Shown: piece after piece, positions 15,331 through 24,320 of the stretch | Numbering within the stretch: the first letter of the stretch is position 1 | Layout of the letters: each line of letters starts with the position of its first letter | Assembly (NCBI GenBank): GCA_942493145.1 | Contig: OW818679.1 | Span: forward strand, 3,348,001 to 3,412,000 | Direction of reading: 5' to 3' | DNA: 64,000 nucleotides | Source of the DNA: ENR-C20 sp942493145 | GTDB taxonomy: Bacteria > Bacillota > Clostridia > Acetivibrionales > DTU013 | Made by a program: the position numbers and the translations under genes | The notes under the pieces: model-generated | Told to the model about the DNA's origin: nothing | What the model saw: the letters and a program-made list of their open reading frames with translations, nothing else | Database searches by the model: none

Positions 15331-16803
15331 TTAGAAAAGGTGTCCTGTTTTTAGAACTTGATCTTTTGTAAACTCACCCTTTGCCACTTTTTCAGAAATA
15401 ATAATCACCCTGTCACAAACATTGGCTGCCTCCGTAAGATCAGAGGTGGCCAATAATACACCTATACCTTTTTTTGCAGCCTCATTGATAAATTCATACG
15501 AAATCTTCCTGGAAAGAACATCCACCCTTTTCCCAAGGTTTGCACATACTAAAATTTTAGGATGATAAAGCAACCACCGATGCAGCATTATTTTCTGCTT
15601 TATGCTGGCATCAAAAGCATGGATTGGCGTATTTCTGTATTCCTCTCCGATTTCCAACATCCGGCTGTATTCTCTTGCAATAAAGTCTGTCGTTCTTTTA
15701 TTGATATACATAAAGTGGCCGCTCATTTTCTTTAATAATAGAAAGACCAGGTTTTCTGCATAGCTCATGTTTTGAAGTAATGCGGTATTATTAGCCCCCT
15801 CCGGCACAAGGCCTATCCCCCTACTAATAGCCTGAGATAAATTCCTTATATAGATCCTGCTTCCATCAAGGAGTATATTTCCTGCTGCCGGCTGGACCGC
15901 GCCCGAAAGAAGATTATATATTTCAACATTTGCCCTGTTTGTCAGGTCAAGTATCCCTAAAATTTCTCCTTTGTGAAGTTTAAAGCTTATATCATGTATT
16001 TTGTCACTGCAAAGATTCATCACTTCCAAAACAACTTCCTCAGTCAATGTATCTGCCCTCTCAAAACGTTCCTTGAACTCGCTGCCTACCATCAGGCTGA
16101 GAATATTATTCTTATCATATTCACCGCTATAAAGAGTTTTTACGTTTCTTCCATCACGCATTATGGTTATACGGTCGGAAAAATCAATAAGTTCATCCGG
16201 TCTGTGGCTTTCAAATAAAAATGTAAAGCCCTTTGATTTCAACTTTCCTATTGTCTCTTTGAGCATACTTGTCTCTCTCAGGGTGTATGAATCTGTTATA
16301 TCATCCAGCACAATCAGGTTTGCACCGACGGCTACCGCTTTCGCCAGTTCCACTAAATGCTGCTGGGCATGTGATAGTTCTCTCGCCCGTGTCTGGGGCG
16401 GAATATCTATACCTACCTCGCTTAATATTAATTTTGCCTGTTGATTGATAGCTTTCTGGTTTATGAGCAGCTTTTTAAAGCTGTTTTTCTTAATAATGAA
16501 AATGTTCTCGGCAATTGATAGTTGTGGTATAAGCATACCCTTATTTCTAATAGTGAATATTTTAAATCTTTTCCCAATATTCACATTATGTCCTATTACT
16601 GGTTGCTCATTAAAAAATATGGTACCCTCATCAATTGTATCAAGCCCTGCCAGGATATTGGAGACAGCAGTCTTGCCCGCGCCTGATAACCCGATGATTC
16701 CCAATATTTCTCCCTTGTAGACATTCAGTCTGAAATCATCCAGTACTTTTACCCCCGAATGAGACCGGGTGATATGCTCCATCCGCACTACTTCAGCTTT
16801 CAT
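15331..16803 (-). CDS. Degenerate RbsA-like two-NBD protein
   Basis: 490 aa with the layout of a sugar-transport ATPase but damaged motifs. NBD1 keeps Walker A GLSGAGKT (38-45), the signature-like LSHAQQHLVELAKA and His200, but Walker B reads LIVLDD, with Asp168 where the catalytic Glu should be. NBD2 lacks a P-loop (ILDLTNRANVE near 284-294), has IKQK in place of GGNQQK, and CANLGKRVDV in place of the LDEPTRGIDV Walker B. NBD2 therefore cannot hydrolyse ATP by the normal route. It overlaps the histidine kinase gene by 11 bp and has no permease partner of its own, since an intact RbsA is encoded just downstream. It may act as a regulatory or sensory subunit; that is inference. Confidence 0.85.
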   Translation of the reverse strand: MKAEVVRMEHITRSHSGVKVLDDFRLNVYKGEILGIIGLSGAGKTAVSNILAGLDTIDEGTIFFNEQPVIGHNVNIGKRFKIFTIRNKGMLIPQLSIAENIFIIKKNSFKKLLINQKAINQQAKLILSEVGIDIPPQTRARELSHAQQHLVELAKAVAVGANLIVLDDITDSYTLRETSMLKETIGKLKSKGFTFLFESHRPDELIDFSDRITIMRDGRNVKTLYSGEYDKNNILSLMVGSEFKERFERADTLTEEVVLEVMNLCSDKIHDISFKLHKGEILGILDLTNRANVEIYNLLSGAVQPAAGNILLDGSRIYIRNLSQAISRGIGLVPEGANNTALLQNMSYAENLVFLLLKKMSGHFMYINKRTTDFIAREYSRMLEIGEEYRNTPIHAFDASIKQKIMLHRWLLYHPKILVCANLGKRVDVLSRKISYEFINEAAKKGIGVLLATSDLTEAANVCDRVIIISEKVAKGEFTKDQVLKTGHLF

Positions 16804-17905
16804 AGTTTACCCTCAGATTATGAATATTTTGAATATTCTCTTCCTTAACATGAGGTAAAACAATTTCCACCTCGGTTCCAAGCCCTTTCGTACTGCTTAC
16901 CGACATTCCGTACTCTTCTCCAAAAAGCAGCTTTATCCTCATATTTACGTTCACAAGAGCAATACCTGTATGACGAGGCTTTCCTTGTTGCTCCTGGGTA
17001 TCGGGCTGATCCAAACCATTATGCAACTTATAATTTAAATTGTCCTGGGTAGCTTTATCCATACCTTCTCCATCATCGGAAATGTTTATGATAAGCCTTT
17101 TTTCAGTAGAAGTTATCCGTATGGTAATGCTTCCCTTGCCTACTTTAGTTTCAAGCCCGTGATATATGGAATTTTCAACTATTGGCTGAAGGGTCAGCTT
17201 TGGCAGCATATAGTCAAGAATATCACTATCTGTTTCATCGTACTTTATCGAAAAACCAAACTTGTTATTAAATCGGAATTGCTGGATAACGAAATAACTT
17301 TCTACACTGCTTAACTCATCCTCAAGCGAAACCAAGTCCCCCTTTTTGCTGATACTGTACCTGAAAAACGTAGATAATGCCTCAGTCATCTCGGCAATAT
17401 CCTCCACCCCCTCAATTAGGGCCTGCCCTCTGATAGCTTCAAGAGTATTGTAGAGAAAGTGAGGATTTATCTGACTTTGCAGTGCTGAAAACTCAGCCTG
17501 CCTTTTCAGAATTTCTGCGGAATACTGACGATTGACAGCATAGCGAAGGCGAATAAGAATATTTCTCATATTCTCTGTGTTTGGGTAATTCAGATGTTTT
17601 GTATTATAGTTTAAAAAGTTTTCTAAATCCCCACTTTCCAGTATCTTTATTGCATTTTCATATGTCATGATCGGACTGTAAACTTTTTTTATGAAAAATA
17701 CAAAGCATGCCAGAAAAATTACAGCCAATATTATCAGAGACAAAAAAAACACAATCTTTCGGTTGCCTGGAGAGAAAAAATTGATACATCCAAAAAGAAC
17801 TACTGCCAGAATAAGTATAGTCATATAGACAGTAAACGTTGTGATGAGATTTGAACTCCATGATGAAAGTGATAGCTTAATTCTGTTTTTAAAGCTTACC
17901 ATCAT
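16793..17905 (-). CDS. YesM/LytS-type sensor histidine kinase
   Basis: 370 aa. Two membrane spans lie in the first 75 residues with almost no external loop. A short linker and the His_kinase domain follow, with QINPHFLYNTLE carrying the phospho-acceptor His. The HATPase domain has PIVENSIYHGLE (N box), ISDDGEGM (G1) and GIALVNVNMRI (G2). The lack of an extracellular sensor domain suggests that it senses through a partner, possibly the neighbouring binding protein or the degenerate RbsA-like protein. GGGGGTG precedes ATG 17905. It lies 15 bp after its response regulator gene. Confidence 0.92.
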   Translation of the reverse strand: MMVSFKNRIKLSLSSWSSNLITTFTVYMTILILAVVLFGCINFFSPGNRKIVFFLSLIILAVIFLACFVFFIKKVYSPIMTYENAIKILESGDLENFLNYNTKHLNYPNTENMRNILIRLRYAVNRQYSAEILKRQAEFSALQSQINPHFLYNTLEAIRGQALIEGVEDIAEMTEALSTFFRYSISKKGDLVSLEDELSSVESYFVIQQFRFNNKFGFSIKYDETDSDILDYMLPKLTLQPIVENSIYHGLETKVGKGSITIRITSTEKRLIINISDDGEGMDKATQDNLNYKLHNGLDQPDTQEQQGKPRHTGIALVNVNMRIKLLFGEEYGMSVSSTKGLGTEVEIVLPHVKEENIQNIHNLRVNYES

Positions 17906-17920
17906 CTTTCACCCCCGAGT

Positions 17921-19537
17921 TTAAGAATAGAGTTTACGATATTCAGAAGGTTTTATTCCTACAACTTTGCTAAACAGCTTACTAAAGTACTTTGTTTCAG
18001 AATATCCAATTTTTTCAGCTATTTCTTCCATACTTGAATTAGTCGATTTCAGAAGCTCTTTTGCAGCATCAAGTCGCAAGTTTATAACATAATCACTGAA
18101 ATTCAAACTTGTTTCCTTTTTAAATAAAGTACTGAAATATGCTGGATTGAGGTGCACCAAATCTGCAATATCATCCAGCCTTATCTGTTCCATATAATGT
18201 TCATTGATATACTGTTTAGCGATTCTAATGGGTTTATTATCCTGATTCCGCTTTTCCAGCATAAGATTACCCATATTTGCCGCTATGGTTTCGTACATAT
18301 AATTATTAATCTCATTTATACTTGTCGCGCAGTCAAGACCATTGTTGATTTCATTTTTAAATGGTTTTTCATGCTCTGTATTCAGGCCTAACCTTCTTAT
18401 TGTCTGGATGTACAAGTCAGCTATCGTCTCACAAACCTCAAATGCCAAACTGGGGTTTATATCGGTGTTGCCATGAAATACTGAAAACAGGTCATAAAGC
18501 CAAAGTTGCAGCCCATCGGTATCAAGTGCTTCAATGATATTTATCAACTGCTTTTCCTTTTCACCGCTGAGAATCTCTGAGACGCCCATACTTTTGAATC
18601 TCAAATTATCTGCATTTATTATGCGGTCTACGCCCAGTATTACCCTGGCCTTAACTGCTTCCATGCCTGTTTGAATAGATTTGTATACCTTTGAAATGTC
18701 AGACTGACAGCTGCCAACCCCTATAGTAAGACTGAAATCTCCAAAGAAATCCAGATGATTCTTGATATTATCAAAAAGTAGCTTCTTGCTTTTTTTAACT
18801 GTCTCCATATTTATCTCATTATAATTAATGATACACACTACTCCTGAATGAGTCATACTGGTAATGACTTCATTACATTTTTCGCCCATCATTTTTTCAG
18901 TAAGCTCACAAAGCTTTTCAAGAATTTTATCTAACTTGTAAACAGCTTCGTCTTTACTTCGGCTGTCTATTTTAATTATAAAGGCTTCAAATATACCATT
19001 TTTAAAGTTAAGTTGGTACTCCTGATTAGCCTTATCGATTTTAATATCCGCCATAACATCCTGCGAGAAAATAATACTATTGATAAAATGTCTCCTCAGA
19101 CTGTCACGACTGTTTACGAGCTGGCTTTCAATTTCAAGCTCTCTTTTGATTTTTCCACCATCTGCAATGAGACAATTGCAGATTTTTTTCAGCACATCAT
19201 TAAGTTCACTCTTCTTTATCGGCTTCAGTAAATACTCTTCAACATTATATTTGAGAGCATTGTGAGCATATTCAAAATGCCGGTATCCGCTGATTATGAT
19301 AAATTTAGTATCAAGTCCAAGTTCTTTTACTTTTCGTATCATCTCCAGGCCATCAAAACCAGGCATTCTAATATCTGTAATAACTATTTTGGGCTTATGT
19401 CGGCATATAAGTTCAAAAGCATCTATGCCGTTATCAGCTGTCCCAACAACTTCAATGCCAAGCTCTTCCCAGTCTGCAAGTCTTAGGATCAGTTGGCAAA
19501 TCTTCGGTTCATCCTCAGCAATTATGGCTTTGAACAT
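17921..19537 (-). CDS. YesN-type response regulator with AraC DNA-binding domain
   Basis: 538 aa: receiver domain 1-125 with phospho-acceptor Asp55 (ITDIRMPGFDG) and the conserved late Lys in LLKPIKK, a long middle region of about 300 aa, and an AraC helix-turn-helix pair at about 435-538 (LDDIADLVHLNPAYFSTLFKKE, then MEEIAEKIGYSETKYFSKLFSK). It is phosphorylated by the kinase encoded next in the operon and should activate the sugar-transport/Tan1 operon. GGGGAGG precedes ATG 19537. Confidence 0.93.
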   Translation of the reverse strand: MFKAIIAEDEPKICQLILRLADWEELGIEVVGTADNGIDAFELICRHKPKIVITDIRMPGFDGLEMIRKVKELGLDTKFIIISGYRHFEYAHNALKYNVEEYLLKPIKKSELNDVLKKICNCLIADGGKIKRELEIESQLVNSRDSLRRHFINSIIFSQDVMADIKIDKANQEYQLNFKNGIFEAFIIKIDSRSKDEAVYKLDKILEKLCELTEKMMGEKCNEVITSMTHSGVVCIINYNEINMETVKKSKKLLFDNIKNHLDFFGDFSLTIGVGSCQSDISKVYKSIQTGMEAVKARVILGVDRIINADNLRFKSMGVSEILSGEKEKQLINIIEALDTDGLQLWLYDLFSVFHGNTDINPSLAFEVCETIADLYIQTIRRLGLNTEHEKPFKNEINNGLDCATSINEINNYMYETIAANMGNLMLEKRNQDNKPIRIAKQYINEHYMEQIRLDDIADLVHLNPAYFSTLFKKETSLNFSDYVINLRLDAAKELLKSTNSSMEEIAEKIGYSETKYFSKLFSKVVGIKPSEYRKLYS

Positions 19538-19763
19538 TAATAAGCCTCCCCGCCTCCCTCTTAATAAGAGACCAATACAAATAACATTCCAAGAGCGACT
19601 ATAATTTAGTATTTGTTTTTTGAAATTATTATCATTAGATTTTCAGTGATTAAAAAATTACTATTAAATATTCTTATTTTGAAATAAGTTTTACTTATAA
19701 TTAAATTTTACGATATCCCGTAAGAAATGTCAAGTGTATCCAGAATTTTCTTGTTAGTTATAT

Positions 19764-21107
19764 TTATTGAATATACTTTAGCGGATTAACAGGCACTCCA
19801 TTTTTGCGTATTTCAAAATGAAGATGTGGACCAGTAGTTCTTCCTGTTGTTCCAACTGTACCTATCACATCTCCTTTGGCAACCCTTTGGCCCTTTTTCA
19901 CTTTAATAGTATCATTATGTGCGTAATATGTAGTAAACCCATTTTCATGGTCGATAATAACCAACTTGCCATAATTGCCCTTCAGGCCTGCAAATATTAC
20001 AACTCCGCCATCTGCAGCTTTATTAGGCGTGCCTTTGGCTGCTCCGATATCTATGCCGGTATGCTGACTGCTCCATCTTTCACCAAAACGTGATGTAATA
20101 CTTCCACGGTTGGGCTTTCCGAACACACCGGTGGCGACTGTGCGAGGTCTTTCTTTTGTTCCATTGAGAACAACCTGTGCTGTCGGTGCTTCTTTGATAT
20201 CTTCACTGATAATATTCGTTTCTTCCAATATGCCATTGATACTTACAAGTTCTTTTTTTACCAGTTTTAGCCCTTCTACCCCCTTGACCTTCACCTTACG
20301 GACTCCAGTGTATAATTCGGCAGAATTCTCATATATAACTTCAAAAGCGATTTTTTCTTCAGAGGTTTCATATGTTGAATCCTTCACATTAATAACATAC
20401 CTTGGCACCTTTAAACTTAATTCCTGCCCTATTGAAATACTATCAATGCTGATATCTGGATTTGCTTTTTGAATATCCTTCTCATTCAGACCATACTTTT
20501 CAGCAATCTCGCTTACTGTATCACCATCTTGTACAATGTACTTTTTAGTCTGATCTCTCTCCAAAAAGATATTTCTAAAAACAATTTCAGGCGTTTTCAG
20601 ATCATCTACAGGGACTTCCTTCTCAAGTATATTGACTTTTTCAAGAAAGCCGACATTTGCATTATCTTCTTCATTCAATATGTAAGGAGCCTTTATGTTT
20701 TTCAGAACTTCTTCCGCAGAAAGCCTGTCTTTAAGATATGCAATATCTTTACCGTCAACATTAATCGCAAATGCTTTTGAAGATAGTGTCACACGGCTTT
20801 CCATCTGATTTCGCAAGGTTTCATCTTCTATCTTGTTTTTGCTTGCAAATAATACACCTCTATAGCTAATCTGACTGGAAATAATTATTTCTGTGCCATA
20901 CGTACTCTCCGCCTTCTTTGTAATATCCTCCAGGATATCACTAACGACAGCCTTATTTTTAACAGCACCCAGAGGTTCGTTATCTATACTGACTTCATAA
21001 GCCCTTGTTGAATAAACAGTCAGTGTCGTAATAAGTAATGCTATCAATATAACTAAAATTAATAAAAATCTATTTTTGCTAAATGATCCCCGTAGTAACC
21101 TTGTCAT
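19764..21107 (-). CDS. Secreted M23 endopeptidase with LysM and G5 domains
   Basis: 447 aa: an N-terminal membrane anchor (about 13-31), an N-terminal region with two similar segments (about 35-180), a LysM peptidoglycan-binding domain (about 193-236, QDGDTVSEIAEKYGL), a G5 domain (about 240-318) and a C-terminal LytM/M23 Zn-peptidase domain. The metal ligands are visible in HTGID (His and Asp), YYAH and HLHFE. Such proteins cleave peptide cross-links in peptidoglycan and resemble SpoIIQ/YycP-like wall hydrolases of Clostridia. GGGGAG precedes ATG 21107. It stands alone between the two catabolic loci. Confidence 0.93.
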   Translation of the reverse strand: MTRLLRGSFSKNRFLLILVILIALLITTLTVYSTRAYEVSIDNEPLGAVKNKAVVSDILEDITKKAESTYGTEIIISSQISYRGVLFASKNKIEDETLRNQMESRVTLSSKAFAINVDGKDIAYLKDRLSAEEVLKNIKAPYILNEEDNANVGFLEKVNILEKEVPVDDLKTPEIVFRNIFLERDQTKKYIVQDGDTVSEIAEKYGLNEKDIQKANPDISIDSISIGQELSLKVPRYVINVKDSTYETSEEKIAFEVIYENSAELYTGVRKVKVKGVEGLKLVKKELVSINGILEETNIISEDIKEAPTAQVVLNGTKERPRTVATGVFGKPNRGSITSRFGERWSSQHTGIDIGAAKGTPNKAADGGVVIFAGLKGNYGKLVIIDHENGFTTYYAHNDTIKVKKGQRVAKGDVIGTVGTTGRTTGPHLHFEIRKNGVPVNPLKYIQ

Positions 21108-21212
21108 GAGCTCCCCATAAAAATTCCATTTTGTTTTATTACTTCAATAACTCTTCTCTCATTCAAACTGTACGGGCATATTTTACACTAATTATTCATT
21201 TTTTTCAATGCA

Positions 21213-21238
21213 GCAAAAGTTTGCAGCAAACTTTTTGC
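21213..21238 (-). terminator. Hairpin terminator after the GH78 gene
   Basis: Arms GCAAAAGTTTGC and CAAACTTTTTGC around two bases, about 60 bp past the rhamnosidase stop on the minus strand. A run rich in A and T follows. It would end the rhamnosidase/transport transcript. Confidence 0.55.
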
Positions 21239-21296
21239 ATGCTTAAACCTTTCGCGCCAGAGAAACAGGAGGTGACAGGCGTTGATGGTAATTTTA

Positions 21297-24185
21297 TCAA
21301 TCCCATCCCTTTAATGGCTTAAGTTCTTCATTGATAATATCCAGCACATCCTGAGCTATAAATGCCATAGGGTGTTTGGCCATCTCGCACAAAGGAGCTG
21401 ATCCGCTCATCATCATCAAACCGCCTCCCGCTGCACGTTCCACCATCTGAGGGATATGCTTTTCCAATACCGCCCTGGCTTTGGAATGCGACATCAGCTG
21501 TTGAATGCTGTTCTGTATACTGAAAGTTATAATGTACTCCTTTACAGGAACATACTTTATTGAATACTGGCCGGCCGGCAGCACTGCAGCGACGTTTGTG
21601 CCCATCTGCTTTGCTGATAGCCCGGATGCAGTAATAGCCGTCCCGTTCACATGGACATCGTCCAGGCAGGCATCGGGCAGAACCAGCTCTGCGGAAGCGT
21701 TGAACGGTATATGGAATTCAAAATGAAGTCCTTGCTTCTCGATCTGCCAACTGCTTTCATAGCGTCCAGCGGTCGTCTCAAGTGCCGCTTTAGCCCATTG
21801 AAGACGCCCGTCAGGCTGTGGTGCAAGGCGAATTTTTCTGAAGCCCGGGTGTTCTTCCAGGGGATTGATTCCGCACATATTGCGGTACATCCACTCCACG
21901 ATGGCACCATAGGCATAATGGTTCAGGGAATTCATTCCCAATTCTCCGAATTTACCGTTGGGAAGCAGTGAATTCCAGCGCTCCCATATGGTCGTAGCTC
22001 CCATTTTCACTTCATAAAGCCAGCTGGGGTAATCGTCATTCATAAGGAGCGTATATGCCAGATCATTGTATCCGTTTTCAGATAAGGCGCGACAGAGATA
22101 AGGCGTGCCGACGAAGCCGGTTTTCAGGTGGTAGTTGCTGTCAGCCAGCTTTTGCCTGAGTGTATCTGCTACCCGCGAACGGAATTGCTCCGGCATAAGG
22201 TCGAAAAACAGGGCCAGCACATATGCCGTCTGTGTATCGATGGTCATCCGGCCCCTGGCCGACAGGAATTCCTGCCGGATCGCCTCCTTCACCTCATCCG
22301 CAAGCTGTCCGTACTTTGCTGCGATATCGCTGTTTCCAAGGACTGCAGCCGCTTTTGCCACTATGCCTGCAGAGTACATATAAAAAATCGAAGCAATAAG
22401 ATCGGTAGATGTTCCACCCATCGGACTGAAAGGACTTGGTCCATCCAGCGCAAGCCAGTCCCCGAAATGGAAACCTTTATTCCACAGGCGACTTCCGTCG
22501 TCCTGCGCATGGATGTAATCGACCCATGCCCTCATACTGTCAAACTGTTGCTCCAGGATTGCTTTATCTCCATAGTGAAGATATACGTTCCACGGTATGA
22601 TCGTAGCCGCATCCCCCCAAACGCATGAACCACCTGCTTTAAAGCCGTTCCCGTCTCCCTTTCCCATGCCGAAAGTGGGTACTACATTCGTAACCAGGCC
22701 GCCTTTTTCTTTCTGTTCCTTTGCAAGGTCATACAGAAATTTATGGAAAAAGGCATCCACATCCATGTTGAAGCATGCAGTGCCGGAAAATACCTGTGCA
22801 TCCCCCGTCCATCCCATACGTTCATCCCTTTGCGGACAGTCGGTGGGCACATCGAGAAAGTTCCCCTTCTGTCCCCACAGTGCATTGAGGAAAAGCCTGT
22901 TTACCAACGGGTTGGATGTCTCGATGTTTCCGGTGGGTTCCATATCCGAATAAACCACACAGCCAGTGAAATCGTCAGTATCAATTTCTCCGGGCCATCC
23001 CTCCACCTTTACGTACCTGAATCCGTAGAATGTAAAATGGGGTTGCACCACAGCAGGTTTGCCGTCACAAATATAACGGAATTCTGCTTTGGCCGTACGA
23101 AGGTTTTCCCGATAAAAGCAGCCTTCCTGCATCTCTTCACCATATTGCAGGTATATCTCGGTACCTGTTGGCGCATCTGCCCTGAAGCGCATCCACCCAA
23201 CCATGTTTTGGCCCATATCCAGAACTGTCTCGCCTTTAGGGGTCCTGATCACCTTCACAGGCTTCCTTTCCTCCATGATGCGGACAGGTATGCTGCGGCG
23301 GGCCTCCAGACGGTCAAAGCCGATATCTGTTGCCTTGACACCTGACCACCGGCTGTCTTCAAAGCCTGGATGCGACCAACCAACGATTGACTTGCCGGCA
23401 TCCTGTATTTCACCATCGTATATATTGCTGTCAATGACTGGTCCAGGGGCAGCCTTCCAGCTTCCATCACTCAGAATGGTTACCGAGCTCCCATCGGCAT
23501 ACTCAACCATTAACTCACATAAAAATGCGAAAGAATCCCCGTAGATATTCTCGTTGTGGCCATCAAAGCCGAACCGACCCTTGTACCAGCCATTGCCCAA
23601 CCTTGCTCCCAGGGAATTATCCCCGGATTTCAGCATCGCCGTGACATCGTAGGTCTGGTATTGAATCCATTTATCGTAAGCATTGCAGAAGGGTGCCAGG
23701 TACTCATCACACACACGGCTGCCATTTATCTCTAATTCATACAACCCCAAGCCACATACGTATACACGGGCTGAGACTATTTCTCCATTTAATACAAAGC
23801 CCTTGCGAAAAAGGGGATGGATTGTTTTGTCCTCCCAATCAGGGGTAATCCAAATCGCCTTCCAGGGTTCCTCCATTTTTGAGGTTTCAAACCATGCTGA
23901 AGGGCTTGTGATTTCACCTGCATCAGTCCATTCAGTCACCTTCCAGTAATACCGGGTACGCGGTTTCAGTACGATATCTGGCGTAAAGCCAATACTATCG
24001 ATACCATTGCTTTTACCACTGTCAAATACTATATTCCTGAAACACTCATCAGCAGCAACCTGTACCTTGCTGGCCATGAGCGTTTTTGCCTCAGGCGCCT
24101 CAACTATCCAGCTTAAGCAGGGCTTGTCCATGGAGAATCCTATTGGGTTGTACATATGGTTGCATTTCATTCTGATGATTTCCAT
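21297..24185 (-). CDS. Alpha-L-rhamnosidase, GH78, with C-terminal extension
   Basis: 962 aa without signal peptide, so it acts on imported oligosaccharides or glycosides. The start is ATG 24185 (MEIIRMKC), 9-10 bases from AAGGAA; upstream TTG and ATG codons fit worse. N-terminal beta-sandwich domains (about 1-420) precede the (alpha/alpha)6 barrel with DCPQRDERMGWTGD (Asp449, proposed general acid Glu455) and NHYAYGAIVEW carrying the second catalytic Glu, as in characterised GH78 enzymes. Residues from about 885 to 962 form a helical Met/Leu-rich tail not needed for the GH78 core. It removes terminal alpha-L-rhamnose, as in rutin-type flavonoids or rhamnogalacturonan. It follows the Lpl-type permease gene by 135 bp. 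Confidence 0.93.
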   Translation of the reverse strand: MEIIRMKCNHMYNPIGFSMDKPCLSWIVEAPEAKTLMASKVQVAADECFRNIVFDSGKSNGIDSIGFTPDIVLKPRTRYYWKVTEWTDAGEITSPSAWFETSKMEEPWKAIWITPDWEDKTIHPLFRKGFVLNGEIVSARVYVCGLGLYELEINGSRVCDEYLAPFCNAYDKWIQYQTYDVTAMLKSGDNSLGARLGNGWYKGRFGFDGHNENIYGDSFAFLCELMVEYADGSSVTILSDGSWKAAPGPVIDSNIYDGEIQDAGKSIVGWSHPGFEDSRWSGVKATDIGFDRLEARRSIPVRIMEERKPVKVIRTPKGETVLDMGQNMVGWMRFRADAPTGTEIYLQYGEEMQEGCFYRENLRTAKAEFRYICDGKPAVVQPHFTFYGFRYVKVEGWPGEIDTDDFTGCVVYSDMEPTGNIETSNPLVNRLFLNALWGQKGNFLDVPTDCPQRDERMGWTGDAQVFSGTACFNMDVDAFFHKFLYDLAKEQKEKGGLVTNVVPTFGMGKGDGNGFKAGGSCVWGDAATIIPWNVYLHYGDKAILEQQFDSMRAWVDYIHAQDDGSRLWNKGFHFGDWLALDGPSPFSPMGGTSTDLIASIFYMYSAGIVAKAAAVLGNSDIAAKYGQLADEVKEAIRQEFLSARGRMTIDTQTAYVLALFFDLMPEQFRSRVADTLRQKLADSNYHLKTGFVGTPYLCRALSENGYNDLAYTLLMNDDYPSWLYEVKMGATTIWERWNSLLPNGKFGELGMNSLNHYAYGAIVEWMYRNMCGINPLEEHPGFRKIRLAPQPDGRLQWAKAALETTAGRYESSWQIEKQGLHFEFHIPFNASAELVLPDACLDDVHVNGTAITASGLSAKQMGTNVAAVLPAGQYSIKYVPVKEYIITFSIQNSIQQLMSHSKARAVLEKHIPQMVERAAGGGLMMMSGSAPLCEMAKHPMAFIAQDVLDIINEELKPLKGWD

Positions 24186-24210
24186 ATACATATTCCTTTC
24201 GTATTGCAAT

Positions 24211-24251
24211 CTACTTCTGTTTAATTACAATCGTCTACTCCTGTTTAATTA
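24211..24251. repeat. Two 17-bp direct repeats, 24-bp spacing
   Basis: CTACTTCTGTTTAATTA (24211-24227) and CTACTCCTGTTTAATTA (24235-24251) differ at one base and lie 26 bp upstream of the GH78 start. On the minus strand they read TAATTAAACAGRAGTAG. They may be protein-binding sites or a local duplication. Confidence 0.7.
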
Positions 24252-24320
24252 TATTCTACATCTTCCGTTTTAAAATTCCCACACCATCTTTTCCGGTAAC
24301 TTCAACATGCCGGACTGTAT

